Assembly (NCBI GenBank): GCA_947492955.1
Contig: CANLOV010000008.1
Coordinates: forward strand, 62,001 to 126,000
Direction of reading: 5' to 3'
DNA from: an uncultured Cellulophaga sp.
Lineage (GTDB): Bacteria; Bacteroidota; Bacteroidia; Flavobacteriales; Flavobacteriaceae
DNA: 64,000 nucleotides
In this document: positions 1 to 11,000 of the stretch, one piece after another
Layout: the number at the start of each line of letters is the position of its first letter
How positions within the stretch are numbered: the stretch's first letter is position 1
Translations under genes and position numbers: made by a program
Notes under the pieces: model-generated
What the model was told of the DNA's origin: nothing
The model's input: only the letters and a program-made list of their open reading frames with translations
Database searches by the model: none

Positions 1-1
1 T

Positions 2-3000
2 GCTGGAGATTATGATGTTAGTAGTAAAGGTTTTTATATTCCTATAAATTTAGGTTTCTTTCGTTTTGGTTTTGGAAAAAGGAAAACAAAATATTCTTTA
101 GATAAAGGTTATCCTAAAGTTGGTTATGGTTCTTTATATTCAAAAGATGCTGTAATGAATACAGCAGATAATGATTTAAATGGAGATTTTAACGATTTGC
201 AAAATAGGTATTATTACACGGATATATATGAACAAGGGATACCATCAACAGAAGAGGAATTTATTACAGATTATGATGCAGAAAGAGAAAAAGTAAATTT
301 TTCTTTTGTTAGTTATGATTCTTATTCTGTGAATGCTACAGGTATTTCAGGATTTATACAGCCAAAATTATTTGATAATGCTACATTATTTGGTCAAGGA
401 TACGCTGGTGCAGATTCTGATAATAGTAATAGAAAAATGAGACTGTATTATCACAATACTGGTGTTACAAGTAAAACGTTTGGGGAGACAATTAATGAAT
501 CTTCTAATGAATTTAGATTTTATTTTGACGGGCAGTTTACAAATAATATAACAATTCCAGAAAGAACATTAAACACAGTTCAATCAAATACATTTAGTGA
601 TTATCTTTCTACTAACACAAGAAATGATATTAGCCATCAATTGGCAAATTATATAGAAGTATACACCAATTCCCAATTAGTAAATGATCAAAATTTATCT
701 GGTTTAAACCTTATTAAACCAGATAATATAGATTATAGTGTATTGCCGCAAGATGGTATAGGTGCTTATATGATAACAACACCAGATGGTAAAACATATC
801 ATTACTCATTACCAGTATATCATTTTGAGCAGGTAGAACGTACAATTATAGACAATAGTTCAGAGAAAAATGTAAACGAAAAAAGGCAATACAGTCCTTA
901 TGCAACACATTGGCTTTTAATTGCTATAACTGGTCCCGATTATGTAGATGCTAATAATAATAACAAAGCAGATGCTGATGATTATGGGTATTGGGTAAAA
1001 ATGGATTATGGAAAATGGTCTGATGGTTATGTTTGGAGAACACCATATATAGGTAAAAAATACAATACCAATTTAGCAGGTGAAATAGAGAAAAAAGATT
1101 TTGGGAATTATCAATTTGGTAGAAAACAATTATATTATTTAGATAAAATAGAGACAAGAGAACATACGGCATATTTTGTTAAAGATATAAGATATGATAA
1201 TACAGGAGCTAATGGTTACGCTTATGAGACTGGAGTAGGTCGATTAAAAGACGTATATAGATATATTTTTTCTGGTACTAATGAAGTAGAGAATGTTGTT
1301 GAAGGCGGTACAGAATGGGTAAAAGAAGAGATTGATTATAAGAGAGAATATCAATTATATCTAGATAAGATAATAGTAGTTAAAAATAATGGAGAAGACG
1401 CTATAAGTAAAGATGTAAATAGTCTTGCATCACTAGATCCTAATGGTTGTTTTCCGGGATATGAAGATGACCAAACATGGACACCAGGTTATTATAACAA
1501 TGGCAATATTAGTGGTGGTTTTTATAAAGAATATGGAAACACATCTTACGAAATACACCAAGAACAGAATGTCTATGATATTACAGATTTTACAGACTAT
1601 AACTATGCAAATGCAGTTAAAGTAATAGACTTTAGCTATAGTTATGAGTTAGCAAAAAATACGCCGAGTGCCTTGTATTGCAATGGTTTTGGCGGAGGAA
1701 AACTTACTTTAAAAAGTGTACACTTTAATGGCAAAGAAAATTTTAGTTATATGCCACCTTATCGTTTTAGTTATAAAAACGAAATGCAGTACCCTAAAGA
1801 GCTACTTTATAATAGATTTTCTTCTGCTAACACATATTTACCTGGACAGGCTAAAGATGCCTGGGGTTTTATAGATGAAAAACAAGTAGCAGAAAAAATA
1901 TATAGTTCTACAGATTATACTAAATATGGACCAGATAATTGGAGTTTAAACCAAATACAAACACCCACAGGCGGTAAAATTAAAATTGAGTACGAGGAAG
2001 ATGATTACGATCAAGAAGCCTTTTCTAGAAAATTTTGGCAAGATAACTTGCAATTTGCAATAGAAAGAGTTAATAAACCTCAAGGTTGTGGGCTTAATTT
2101 TGGGTCAAATTTAGGACCATGTAATTATAGAGTGTCTGTAAAAAATATAAATAATCTTAATTCTGAATTAATTACAAATTTTAAAGATTATTTTGAAATT
2201 GGTCAAAAAGTATATTTGGATTTATGGATAGGGGTAGCAAATAATCCAAATTCAGATTTTTCAGGAGAAACACATCATAGTTTTTTAAATTTACCAGGAA
2301 ATGGATTAAAAATAAACGAATTAGATTTAGATTATAATACGTATTATAGACGCTTTTTTCTTCCTAACGATAAAATAACTACAAATATAACAGTATTAGA
2401 TATTACGGATGATAATGTTTTAATATTAGACCTTGGGTGGTATAATTTTGAACACAAAATTGAAGGCCAAACACATTCTAAAGCAAAAGAAATTATTGGT
2501 TTATATGATGGTTCAAATGTAGGTCCATATTTTGGGAAAGATGGTACAGGGTCTAATGTATACGAATCTAAACTAAGAGGGCAGTTTCCTAATGACCTTA
2601 ATGGAGGAGGGTTTAGGCATACCATGTCTTACAAACTTTTAGCTAACAAAGTTCCAAAAGATGTTAAAGGAGGTGGTTTAAGAGCAAAAAGTATTATAGT
2701 TTCGGATGGTGATGGTAGAGAATTTAAAACTAATTATTACTATAATAAACCGGGGACTCCAAGAGATAAAAATGACCCTGATTATGTATCTTCAGGGATT
2801 ACATCTTTTGCTCCAGATACTGGAATTAAATTTATTCCTTACCAACCAGAATTGCCTAGTCCTGGTGTTATGTACGAGTATGTTACAATGGTGCCAGTAT
2901 CATCAGAAGGTAAAGAGTTGGGGTATACACGCTATAGGTTTCATACCTTAGATCCTGTATTCAATATTTTTAATCCAGACATTAAAATGGAGTATACGTC

Positions 3001-4612
3001 TGAGAAAGTTAACCAAGAAACGGGATTGGTAGAAGATGAGGATATTACCATATTTGAATCTAAGGTTACAGACCATAGTACTGGTAATGATGGATATTTT
3101 GATCCAAATGATAAAACGTATGCTAAAACAATAGATTTAAAAATAAATACGACACTAGTTGGTCAGTTTAGATCTATTGAAACTTTTAATGTAGCAGACC
3201 AATTATTAACAAAGAGTCAAAAATTTTATGAGAATACTTATGAAAGTGGGCAGCCTACTAAAGTAATTCCAGGTAGGGGAGCTATAAAAGAATCATTTCA
3301 AAGTATGAAATCTATTTTCTCTACCAATTCTTCAGATAATGACCCTATTTTAAAAAAGAGGTTACTCTCTATTTCATCAAAAGAAAATTTTCCTAGTATT
3401 TTAAAGCAAACAAGAACCTTATCAGGTGGGCACACCGATATAGAAATATACGAAGATGCCGATCCAATTACGGGAGCTTTTAGAACCACATTATATACCA
3501 AACCAGATGGAACAATGGTAAGAACTAGAAATGTTCCTGCCTATACGCAATACTCAGAAATGGGAAGTAAAACACTACAAAGAGATTATAAAAATATGCT
3601 TACCCAAAATACGATGACTATCAGCGATGTTAAAATTGGAGCTAGTTGGAAAACTACAGCAGCATCTGTAAATACATGGAGTTCGCAAACAAAATATAAC
3701 GATGCTATTTCTTTAGTTGAAGACGGTGTATGGCGGAAGCATAAAGCGTTTATTTGGAAAGATGATGTAGATAATGATGGGACTTATGGATTTGAAATAA
3801 ATCCGCATAATTTTAATTGGGGTTATGCAGATACTCAGAATAGTAAATGGCAAAAAATATCAGAAACAACCCGTTATAACCATTGGTCTACACCTTTAGA
3901 AGTAAAAGATATTAATAATAACCATTTAACAACAAAAACAGGCGATAAAGAAACTAAAATTTTTGCTACAGGAAATACTTCTTATGGAGAGCTTTTTTAT
4001 TCAGGTGCAGAAGATTTAGACCAGGGTAGCGATTTCTTTGGCGGTCAGGTTTTTAAAGGAAGCGCAAGTTTAAGTACTGATGCACATACCGGGAAGTATG
4101 CTTTAGCCATAAACACAGGTCAAAATGGCTATGAGGTTACAGTTAAAAACGCAGAAGCAACAAACTACAAAATATCGTTGTGGGTAAAAGCAACTAGTTA
4201 TGAAAATACTAGAATAAAAGTGGGTAGTGCTAGCGCTGTAACCTATAATGAAAATGAAGTGGTTAGGGCAGGCGATTGGGTAATGCTTAATTTTTATACT
4301 ACAATAAGCAACAACCAAAAAGTACATGTTACTGCACAAGGAGCTAATATTATTGTAGACGATTTTAGGTTATGCCCTGTAGTGTCTTCTATGGTAAGTT
4401 ATGTGTATAACGAATGGGATGAGCTTAGCCATATATTAGGAGCAAATAATTTAGCCACAGAATATAGGTACGATGATGCAGGCAGACTTATAGAAACCCT
4501 TTCAGAAGTTATAGATTTTGATGTAGATAAATCTGGGATTATAGAGGCAGATGAAAAAGGCTCTGGCGGCTTTAAAACCATTAGTAAAAATAAATATAGC
4601 TACAAATACTAA
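2..4612 (+). CDS. Very large secreted RHS-partner protein, 5' end outside the window
   Basis: The reading frame is open without a stop from base 2, so the ATG at 155 is internal and the gene is truncated by the window edge; 1536 codons are visible. The visible part is Tyr/Asn/Asp-rich and beta-rich, as in the long Bacteroidota proteins encoded just before RHS proteins. Around visible residues 1370-1450 (counted from 155) there is a carbohydrate-binding-like jelly-roll stretch. The C-terminus carries YD-type RHS repeats (EYRYDDAGRLIETLSE) and ends abruptly in a third one. The small gene at 4621 and the RHS gene at 5084 follow within a few bases, so the three probably form one operon. I infer that it contributes the upstream part of an RHS shell; the exact role is unknown. 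Confidence 0.75.
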   Translation, partial: AGDYDVSSKGFYIPINLGFFRFGFGKRKTKYSLDKGYPKVGYGSLYSKDAVMNTADNDLNGDFNDLQNRYYYTDIYEQGIPSTEEEFITDYDAEREKVNFSFVSYDSYSVNATGISGFIQPKLFDNATLFGQGYAGADSDNSNRKMRLYYHNTGVTSKTFGETINESSNEFRFYFDGQFTNNITIPERTLNTVQSNTFSDYLSTNTRNDISHQLANYIEVYTNSQLVNDQNLSGLNLIKPDNIDYSVLPQDGIGAYMITTPDGKTYHYSLPVYHFEQVERTIIDNSSEKNVNEKRQYSPYATHWLLIAITGPDYVDANNNNKADADDYGYWVKMDYGKWSDGYVWRTPYIGKKYNTNLAGEIEKKDFGNYQFGRKQLYYLDKIETREHTAYFVKDIRYDNTGANGYAYETGVGRLKDVYRYIFSGTNEVENVVEGGTEWVKEEIDYKREYQLYLDKIIVVKNNGEDAISKDVNSLASLDPNGCFPGYEDDQTWTPGYYNNGNISGGFYKEYGNTSYEIHQEQNVYDITDFTDYNYANAVKVIDFSYSYELAKNTPSALYCNGFGGGKLTLKSVHFNGKENFSYMPPYRFSYKNEMQYPKELLYNRFSSANTYLPGQAKDAWGFIDEKQVAEKIYSSTDYTKYGPDNWSLNQIQTPTGGKIKIEYEEDDYDQEAFSRKFWQDNLQFAIERVNKPQGCGLNFGSNLGPCNYRVSVKNINNLNSELITNFKDYFEIGQKVYLDLWIGVANNPNSDFSGETHHSFLNLPGNGLKINELDLDYNTYYRRFFLPNDKITTNITVLDITDDNVLILDLGWYNFEHKIEGQTHSKAKEIIGLYDGSNVGPYFGKDGTGSNVYESKLRGQFPNDLNGGGFRHTMSYKLLANKVPKDVKGGGLRAKSIIVSDGDGREFKTNYYYNKPGTPRDKNDPDYVSSGITSFAPDTGIKFIPYQPELPSPGVMYEYVTMVPVSSEGKELGYTRYRFHTLDPVFNIFNPDIKMEYTSEKVNQETGLVEDEDITIFESKVTDHSTGNDGYFDPNDKTYAKTIDLKINTTLVGQFRSIETFNVADQLLTKSQKFYENTYESGQPTKVIPGRGAIKESFQSMKSIFSTNSSDNDPILKKRLLSISSKENFPSILKQTRTLSGGHTDIEIYEDADPITGAFRTTLYTKPDGTMVRTRNVPAYTQYSEMGSKTLQRDYKNMLTQNTMTISDVKIGASWKTTAASVNTWSSQTKYNDAISLVEDGVWRKHKAFIWKDDVDNDGTYGFEINPHNFNWGYADTQNSKWQKISETTRYNHWSTPLEVKDINNNHLTTKTGDKETKIFATGNTSYGELFYSGAEDLDQGSDFFGGQVFKGSASLSTDAHTGKYALAINTGQNGYEVTVKNAEATNYKISLWVKATSYENTRIKVGSASAVTYNENEVVRAGDWVMLNFYTTISNNQKVHVTAQGANIIVDDFRLCPVVSSMVSYVYNEWDELSHILGANNLATEYRYDDAGRLIETLSEVIDFDVDKSGIIEADEKGSGGFKTISKNKYSYKY

Positions 4613-4620
4613 ACCTACCA

Positions 4621-5079
4621 ATGATGAAAATAAATAAAACACATATGAAACCTATATACGCACTCATTATTGTACTTATAACATCTGTAATGAACGTTAC
4701 TGCACAAACTGTTGAAGAGCAACTAATAGGTGCTTGGAGTTGTAGCTATCAAGAATCACTTAATAAAATGTCTGTAGAATCAAAAACAGCATACGATAAA
4801 GTACCAGATGTTGTAAAACAAAGAATAGCGGCTTCTCATAATGGTCAAACATTGGTTTTTGGTTCAGATGGTTCTTATCAGCAAATATTTCCTAATGGTC
4901 AAATAATACAAGGTATTTGGACCTTTAACAATAATGATAATAGCATAGAGATAAGTTCACAAGGTAATCAAAATAAACAAATAATAACACTACTAGCCCC
5001 TCCTGTACTTATTATAAAACCTCATAATTTAGGTATGGGAAAAAGTATAGTTCAACAATGGTATTACACAAAAAATTAA
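4621..5079 (+). CDS. Small secreted lipocalin-like protein between two RHS-type genes
   Basis: A 152-residue protein with a signal peptide (hydrophobic run ALIIVLITSVMNV followed by TAQ). The mature part reads like a lipocalin-like domain: a GAW(S) motif after the signal, then beta strands with LVFGSDGSYQQ and GIWTFNNNDNSIEI, and a C-terminal QWYYTKN. Methionines at 4621, 4624 and 4645 could all start it; the last gives the most typical signal peptide. It lies 8 bp after one RHS-type gene and 4 bp before the next, so it is probably cotranscribed and exported with them. A specific ligand cannot be read from the sequence. It could also be a periplasmic accessory factor for the RHS proteins. Confidence 0.6.
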   Translation: MMKINKTHMKPIYALIIVLITSVMNVTAQTVEEQLIGAWSCSYQESLNKMSVESKTAYDKVPDVVKQRIAASHNGQTLVFGSDGSYQQIFPNGQIIQGIWTFNNNDNSIEISSQGNQNKQIITLLAPPVLIIKPHNLGMGKSIVQQWYYTKN

Positions 5080-5083
5080 AGAT

Positions 5084-8000
5084 ATGAAGTTATTATACAG
5101 CCAACTTAAACTCTCTTTAGCAAGTATTATTTTGTTTTTATGTTTTATGGCCTCTACAAATACTACTGCTCAGGTACAAGGGGCTTTATCCTGTCAATGT
5201 CCTCCTGGCAGTGAAATACAAGGGCAAACCTATACATATAATTTGGGGCTAACGGGATCACCTTCTAGTATAAACTGGTTTTTTCCATTTCCTGGTTATT
5301 CTATAGTTAGTTCCAATTTATCTAGTATAACTGTAAAGTGGACAACACCTGGAAATAAATATATTATTGCATATGTGTCTGACTCTTATAATTATGTAAC
5401 AGAAATATCATTGGAAGTTAGTGTTAAAACAGTATGGTATCATGATAATGATGGTGATGGTTTTGGAGACCCTAATGATAGTGTTACACAAAATACGCGA
5501 CCTGCAAATTATGTAAGTAATAATACAGATTGTAATGATAATGATGATGATATTAACCCCAATACTATATGGTATTTAAACAAAGATAGAGACGGTTTTG
5601 CTAGATCTACAACTAAAAGTTGTACCCGTCCTAATACTAATTATACCACAACAGAATATCCCTTAGGAGATTGTAATGATAATGATGCTAAAATTCATCC
5701 CAACACAGTTTGGTATAGAGATACGGACAATGATGGATTTAGAGACCCTGGCGGAACAACACAGAAAAAATGTAATAAGCCATCTGGGAATTGGTTACGT
5801 AGTGATTTAAATAAAGGAAATGATTCATGTCCAAGTCAGCCAGCATCTAGCGGTTCTACTAATGGTTGTGATGCAGATTGTGCTAGTGGAGTTGTATCTA
5901 TAGATGGTAGCTTTGGAGATCCACAGACCCCAGAAAATATAGTTGCTTTTAACTTGCCTGAAAAGGGAGGCAATACAAAAGCTAAAATAACATTTAATGG
6001 GTCTTGTAGTAACCCTTATGAAATAAAATTAACACCTGTAAATGGTACAACAATGCCGAGCGGATTTACGGTTACACAAAACTCAAATATTCCAAATCAA
6101 ATAGATATTTCCGCAACAGAAATAAGCACGGCAGGCTCATATAGAAATGTTGAATTACAGCTTGAAATCACAGGAGGGCAAATTCTAAATAAGCGTTTAT
6201 ATATTTATCAACAAGGCCCGCCTCTTCCTTGTACAATTAGTGGATTTAATACAACAGGTGATTATTCTGGAGCTGCACAGACCTTAAATTTTGATATATC
6301 ATTTTCAAATTGTTCACCACAAGCACTAACTTTTATAGAACAAACACAAACAGGAACAGTTGTAAATGCGCCTTGGATAAGAGCTTACCATCCCTCTAAT
6401 AACACAGGAAAAATTAAAGTAGTATTAGAGGCTAATAATACAGGAGTTTCAAGGAGTGTTGTAATAGTAGGGACTCGCTCTGGCGGAGCAGCTATTAGAG
6501 CTGAAATTATACAAAATTGTAGTTCTAAGACTTGGTATAGAGATACGGATAATGATGGATTTAGAGATTTAAACGGAGCAGTTAGAAACTCTTGTTTAAA
6601 GCCTACCGATGGGAACTGGGTACAAAGTACTGTTAATAAGGGGAATGATGAATGCCCTACAGAAAATAGTGCAGAAAATGTATTGTATACCTGGTATGCA
6701 GATACTGATAATGACGGATTTAGAGACCCAAGTGGAGCTTCAAGAGAAGGTTGTAATAAGCCATCGGGTAATTGGGTACGTAGTGATTTAAATAAAGGAA
6801 ATGATTCATGTCCAAGTCAGCCAGCATCTAGCGGTTCTACTAATGGTTGTGATGCAGATTGTGCTAGTGGAGTTGTATCTATAGATGGTAGCTTTGGAGA
6901 TCCACAGACCCCAGAAAATATAGTTGCTTTTAACTTGCCTGAAAAGGGAGGCAATACAAAAGCTAAAATAACATTTAATGGGTCTTGTAGTAACCCTTAT
7001 GAAATAAAATTAACACCTGTAAATGGTACAACAATGCCGAGCGGATTTACGGTTACACAAAACTCAAATATTCCAAATCAAATAGATATTTCCGCAACAG
7101 AAATAAGCACGGCAGGCTCATATAGAAATGTTGAATTACAGCTTGAAATCACAGGAGGGCAAATTCTAAATAAGCGTTTATATATTTATCAACAAGGCCC
7201 GCCTCTTCCTTGTACAATTAGTGGATTTAATACAACAGGTGATTATTCTGGAGCTGCACAGACCTCAGATTTTAATATATCTTTTGCCAATTGTTCAGCA
7301 CAAGCACTAACTTTTATAGAACAAACACAAACAGGAACAGTTGTAAATGCGTCTTGGATAAGAGCCTATCACCCCTCTAATAACACTGGAAAAATTACAG
7401 TAGCATTAGAGGCTAATAATACAGGAGCTTCAAGGAGTGTTATAATAGTAGGGACTCGTTCTGGCGGAGCAGCTATTAGTGCTAAAATTACACAAAATTG
7501 TAACTCTAAGACTTGGTATAGAGATACGGACAATGATGATTTTAGAGATTTAAACGGAGCAGTTAGAAACTCTTGTTTAGAGCCTACCGATGGTAACTGG
7601 GTACAAAGCACCGTTAATAAGGGGAATGATGTTTGCCCAACAGAATATAGTACAGAAAATGTATTGTATACCTGGTATGCAGATACGGATAATGACGGAT
7701 TTAGAGACCCAAGTGGAGCTTCACAAATGGGTTGTAATAAACCATCAGGCAATTGGGTAAAGAGCACAGATAATAAGGGGAATGATGCTTGTCCAAATCA
7801 ATCTGGGAATTCGAGTTCTACAGATGGTTGCCCACCTCCATGTACCTTTAATTTAACTAGTGATAGTTTTGATTCTGATGCAATAGCAGCAGGAGCATAT
7901 TATTATATAGGTTTTAATGTTAATGGTGGTTCTAGTGCTTATATTAATGCTGTTTTCGATTTAGCTTCTTGTTCAGGAACTACTATAAATGTTGTAAAAA

Positions 8001-11000
8001 AAGATGCTAATGATGATTGGTTTACAATTAATACGAGTACAAGTAATCCTTTTACTATTCAAGTAAGATCTAATAATGGAGATTTACGTTCTGCAGAAAT
8101 AGAAGTATATGCAAATAACGATCCAACTACAATAAAAACATTTTATATAGAACAAGAAGGGAAAATTGTTACTACACCTCCTATTTCAACATGTGCTGCT
8201 ACTGTAAGAGTAGATAATACTAACGATCTACCTACTAACACATCTGTATCTAGTGAAATAGACTTTGGAATAGCATCAGAAACTAAAAATATACAAGTCC
8301 TGTTTACACCATCTAGCTGTACACAGAATGTTACTTTTGTAGACATTTACACTTCACAACCGTTAGATTTAGATTGGTTAAATATTGGTATTGTATCTAA
8401 TAACAATTACAATTTTACCACTACAGATAATAATGATGGTATTAATAGAAATGCCTTTGTAGGTGTAATGAATGCAGATGGGAACATAGTTGCTGCTTTT
8501 ATTCTTAATCAAGATTCTTGTAATGCAAAAGAATGGTATCCAGATACAGATGGTGATAATTTAGGAGATGCAACAGCCACGCCTCGTTATGCATGTAATG
8601 CCCCTACAGATCAGGAGTATAATTATGTAGCTAATGCTAAAGATCTATGCCCGGATACTCCAGGATCTATGGAGAATAATGGCTGCCCACCAGGAGATAT
8701 TGTAGAAAATAGAAATACGATTACTAATTGGACTTATGATGTAAATGGAGATATAAAAGCCTCTAGCAAAACCTATTTTAACGAATTAGGTAAATTAGAG
8801 CAAACACAAGCATGGAATGTAAAATCTGATTCTATATGGGCTTCTGCTGTTTTATATGATGAATTTGATAGACCAGCTTTACAAACCTTATCTGCGCCGT
8901 TGAGAAAAGGTCTTGTATTTCAATTTAAAGAAAAGTTTATAGAGAGAACGGATAACGCTACTGAGTATTCGTTATCAGATTATGATGGGGATAATATAGA
9001 GGCTCCTAATGCTGTAGGTAATAACAATCATGGAACACTGGGTTGGTATTATAGCGAAAATAATACGCGAGAGCCATACCAAGATATTACAGCCTATCCT
9101 TTTACTAAAAGCGTATATAGTAATTTAAATCCAGGACAAATATTACGAAACCTTGGTGGAAATAAAATAGATAACCAATGGCCACAAACCTATAGCTTTT
9201 CTATGAAAGCTTCAGATGAACTGGCATTAGCTACAGCTTTTGGGCTAGAAAAATATAAAACTATAGAAACAACAAAAACCATTAGTAGAGATGCACATGG
9301 TATAGAAAATGTAGTTTTTATAGATACTGATGGTAAAGTATTGGCCGCAGCTAGGAGTGGTTCTAAAGGAAACGAGTCTGTACCTATGAGTGTAGCTATA
9401 CCAGAACAAGGCTTTGTAGATATACACATAGCAGAAGGTATTACTGGTTTTACTGTTAGCAATGCTAATGCAGTATCTGTCTATAATTTAATTACAGAAA
9501 AAATTGCAACTACTAATACGGGTAATTTAGGTAATGGTTTTTACCGTATTTCCGTAAATAACTTAGCTACTTATATTCCTAATAGTATTAACATAACGTA
9601 TACGGTAAATTATTACGATTATAGTTTAAATGAATATGATAAAGCAAATAGACTTTTAGCTGAATATCAGCATATAGGGGATACTAGAGATGTTAAATTA
9701 AAAAGTACTTATGAATATAATACGGTTGGACAATTATTAAAAGCAACTAGCCCCGATGAAGGTGAAGCGCAATTTAAATATAGAGAAAGTGGGCAAATAC
9801 GTTTCTCGCAAAACACTAAACAAAGAGATCCTAATGAAGATGGTGATAATAGTGATGCTGAATTCTCTTATACTAATTACGATAGTTATGGTAGACTTGT
9901 AGAAAGTGGTATATATACTAATGGCCCAGTAACTTTTGAAAACTCAGACAGTATTTTAGAAAACATTGTTACTGACATTAATGTAGATAATGATGGATTA
10001 GCCAATAATTTTTGTAAAGAGCAAACTTTTATTTTTTATGACGAGCCAGATACAATTAATTTACATGCCGCTTTAACTGCGGAAGGAATAGCTACAACAG
10101 CATATATTCAGCAAAAGTATGTAGCAAGTAATATTAGTAAAACTTATACTGTAGGGGAATTAGCTACAGCTACTTGGTATAGTTATGATGTATATGGAAG
10201 AATTGCTTGGATTGTACAAGACATAGAAGGGTTAGGAGTTAAAACTTTAGATTACTCATATGATGAAATTACTGGAGAAGTTATTCGCATAGATTTTCAA
10301 AAAGAAAAACCAACAGAGCATTTTATTCATCGTTATGTTCATAATACGGCTAACCAATTAATAAAAATAGAAACTTCTACTACAAATAGTGAAAATAGTT
10401 TTATTACACATGCTGAGTATACATACTATGAAACGGGCGCTTTAAAGCGAGCAGAACTAGCAGATGGTATACAAGGAATTGATTATGTATACAACCTTGC
10501 TGGGCAGTTAAAAAGTATCAATCATCCTAGCTTAGGAGATGCTACTAAGGACCCAGGAAAAGATACTAACGATCTTTTTGGGATGCAAATAGACTACCAC
10601 ACAAACGATTATGCCCGATCTCTATCTAATGTAGAGGCGCCTAATTATGGTACAGACCGTTTAGATGGTAATATAAAAGGTATCCGTTGGAAAAACAATG
10701 CGGTGGCAGGAGCTACAGGAGAGTTGCAATACGCATATGAGTACAACCGTAACAACTGGTTAACAGCAGCAGACTTTAGTGGAACAGGAACTAATGGGTC
10801 CGAATTAGAACAGAATCCTGTGCTTGTTAATATAACAGTAGAAAGTGGAGATAGTTTTGTTAAAAAAGGTACAGAAAGCGTAACCTTAAGCGCTACAGGT
10901 AGTGGCGTTCACTTTAAGCAAGGGAGTACGGCAAGTATACGTATTACTAATGCAGCAGAAGGAGCAACCACGCTTATGGATGGCGATTACGATGTATCTA

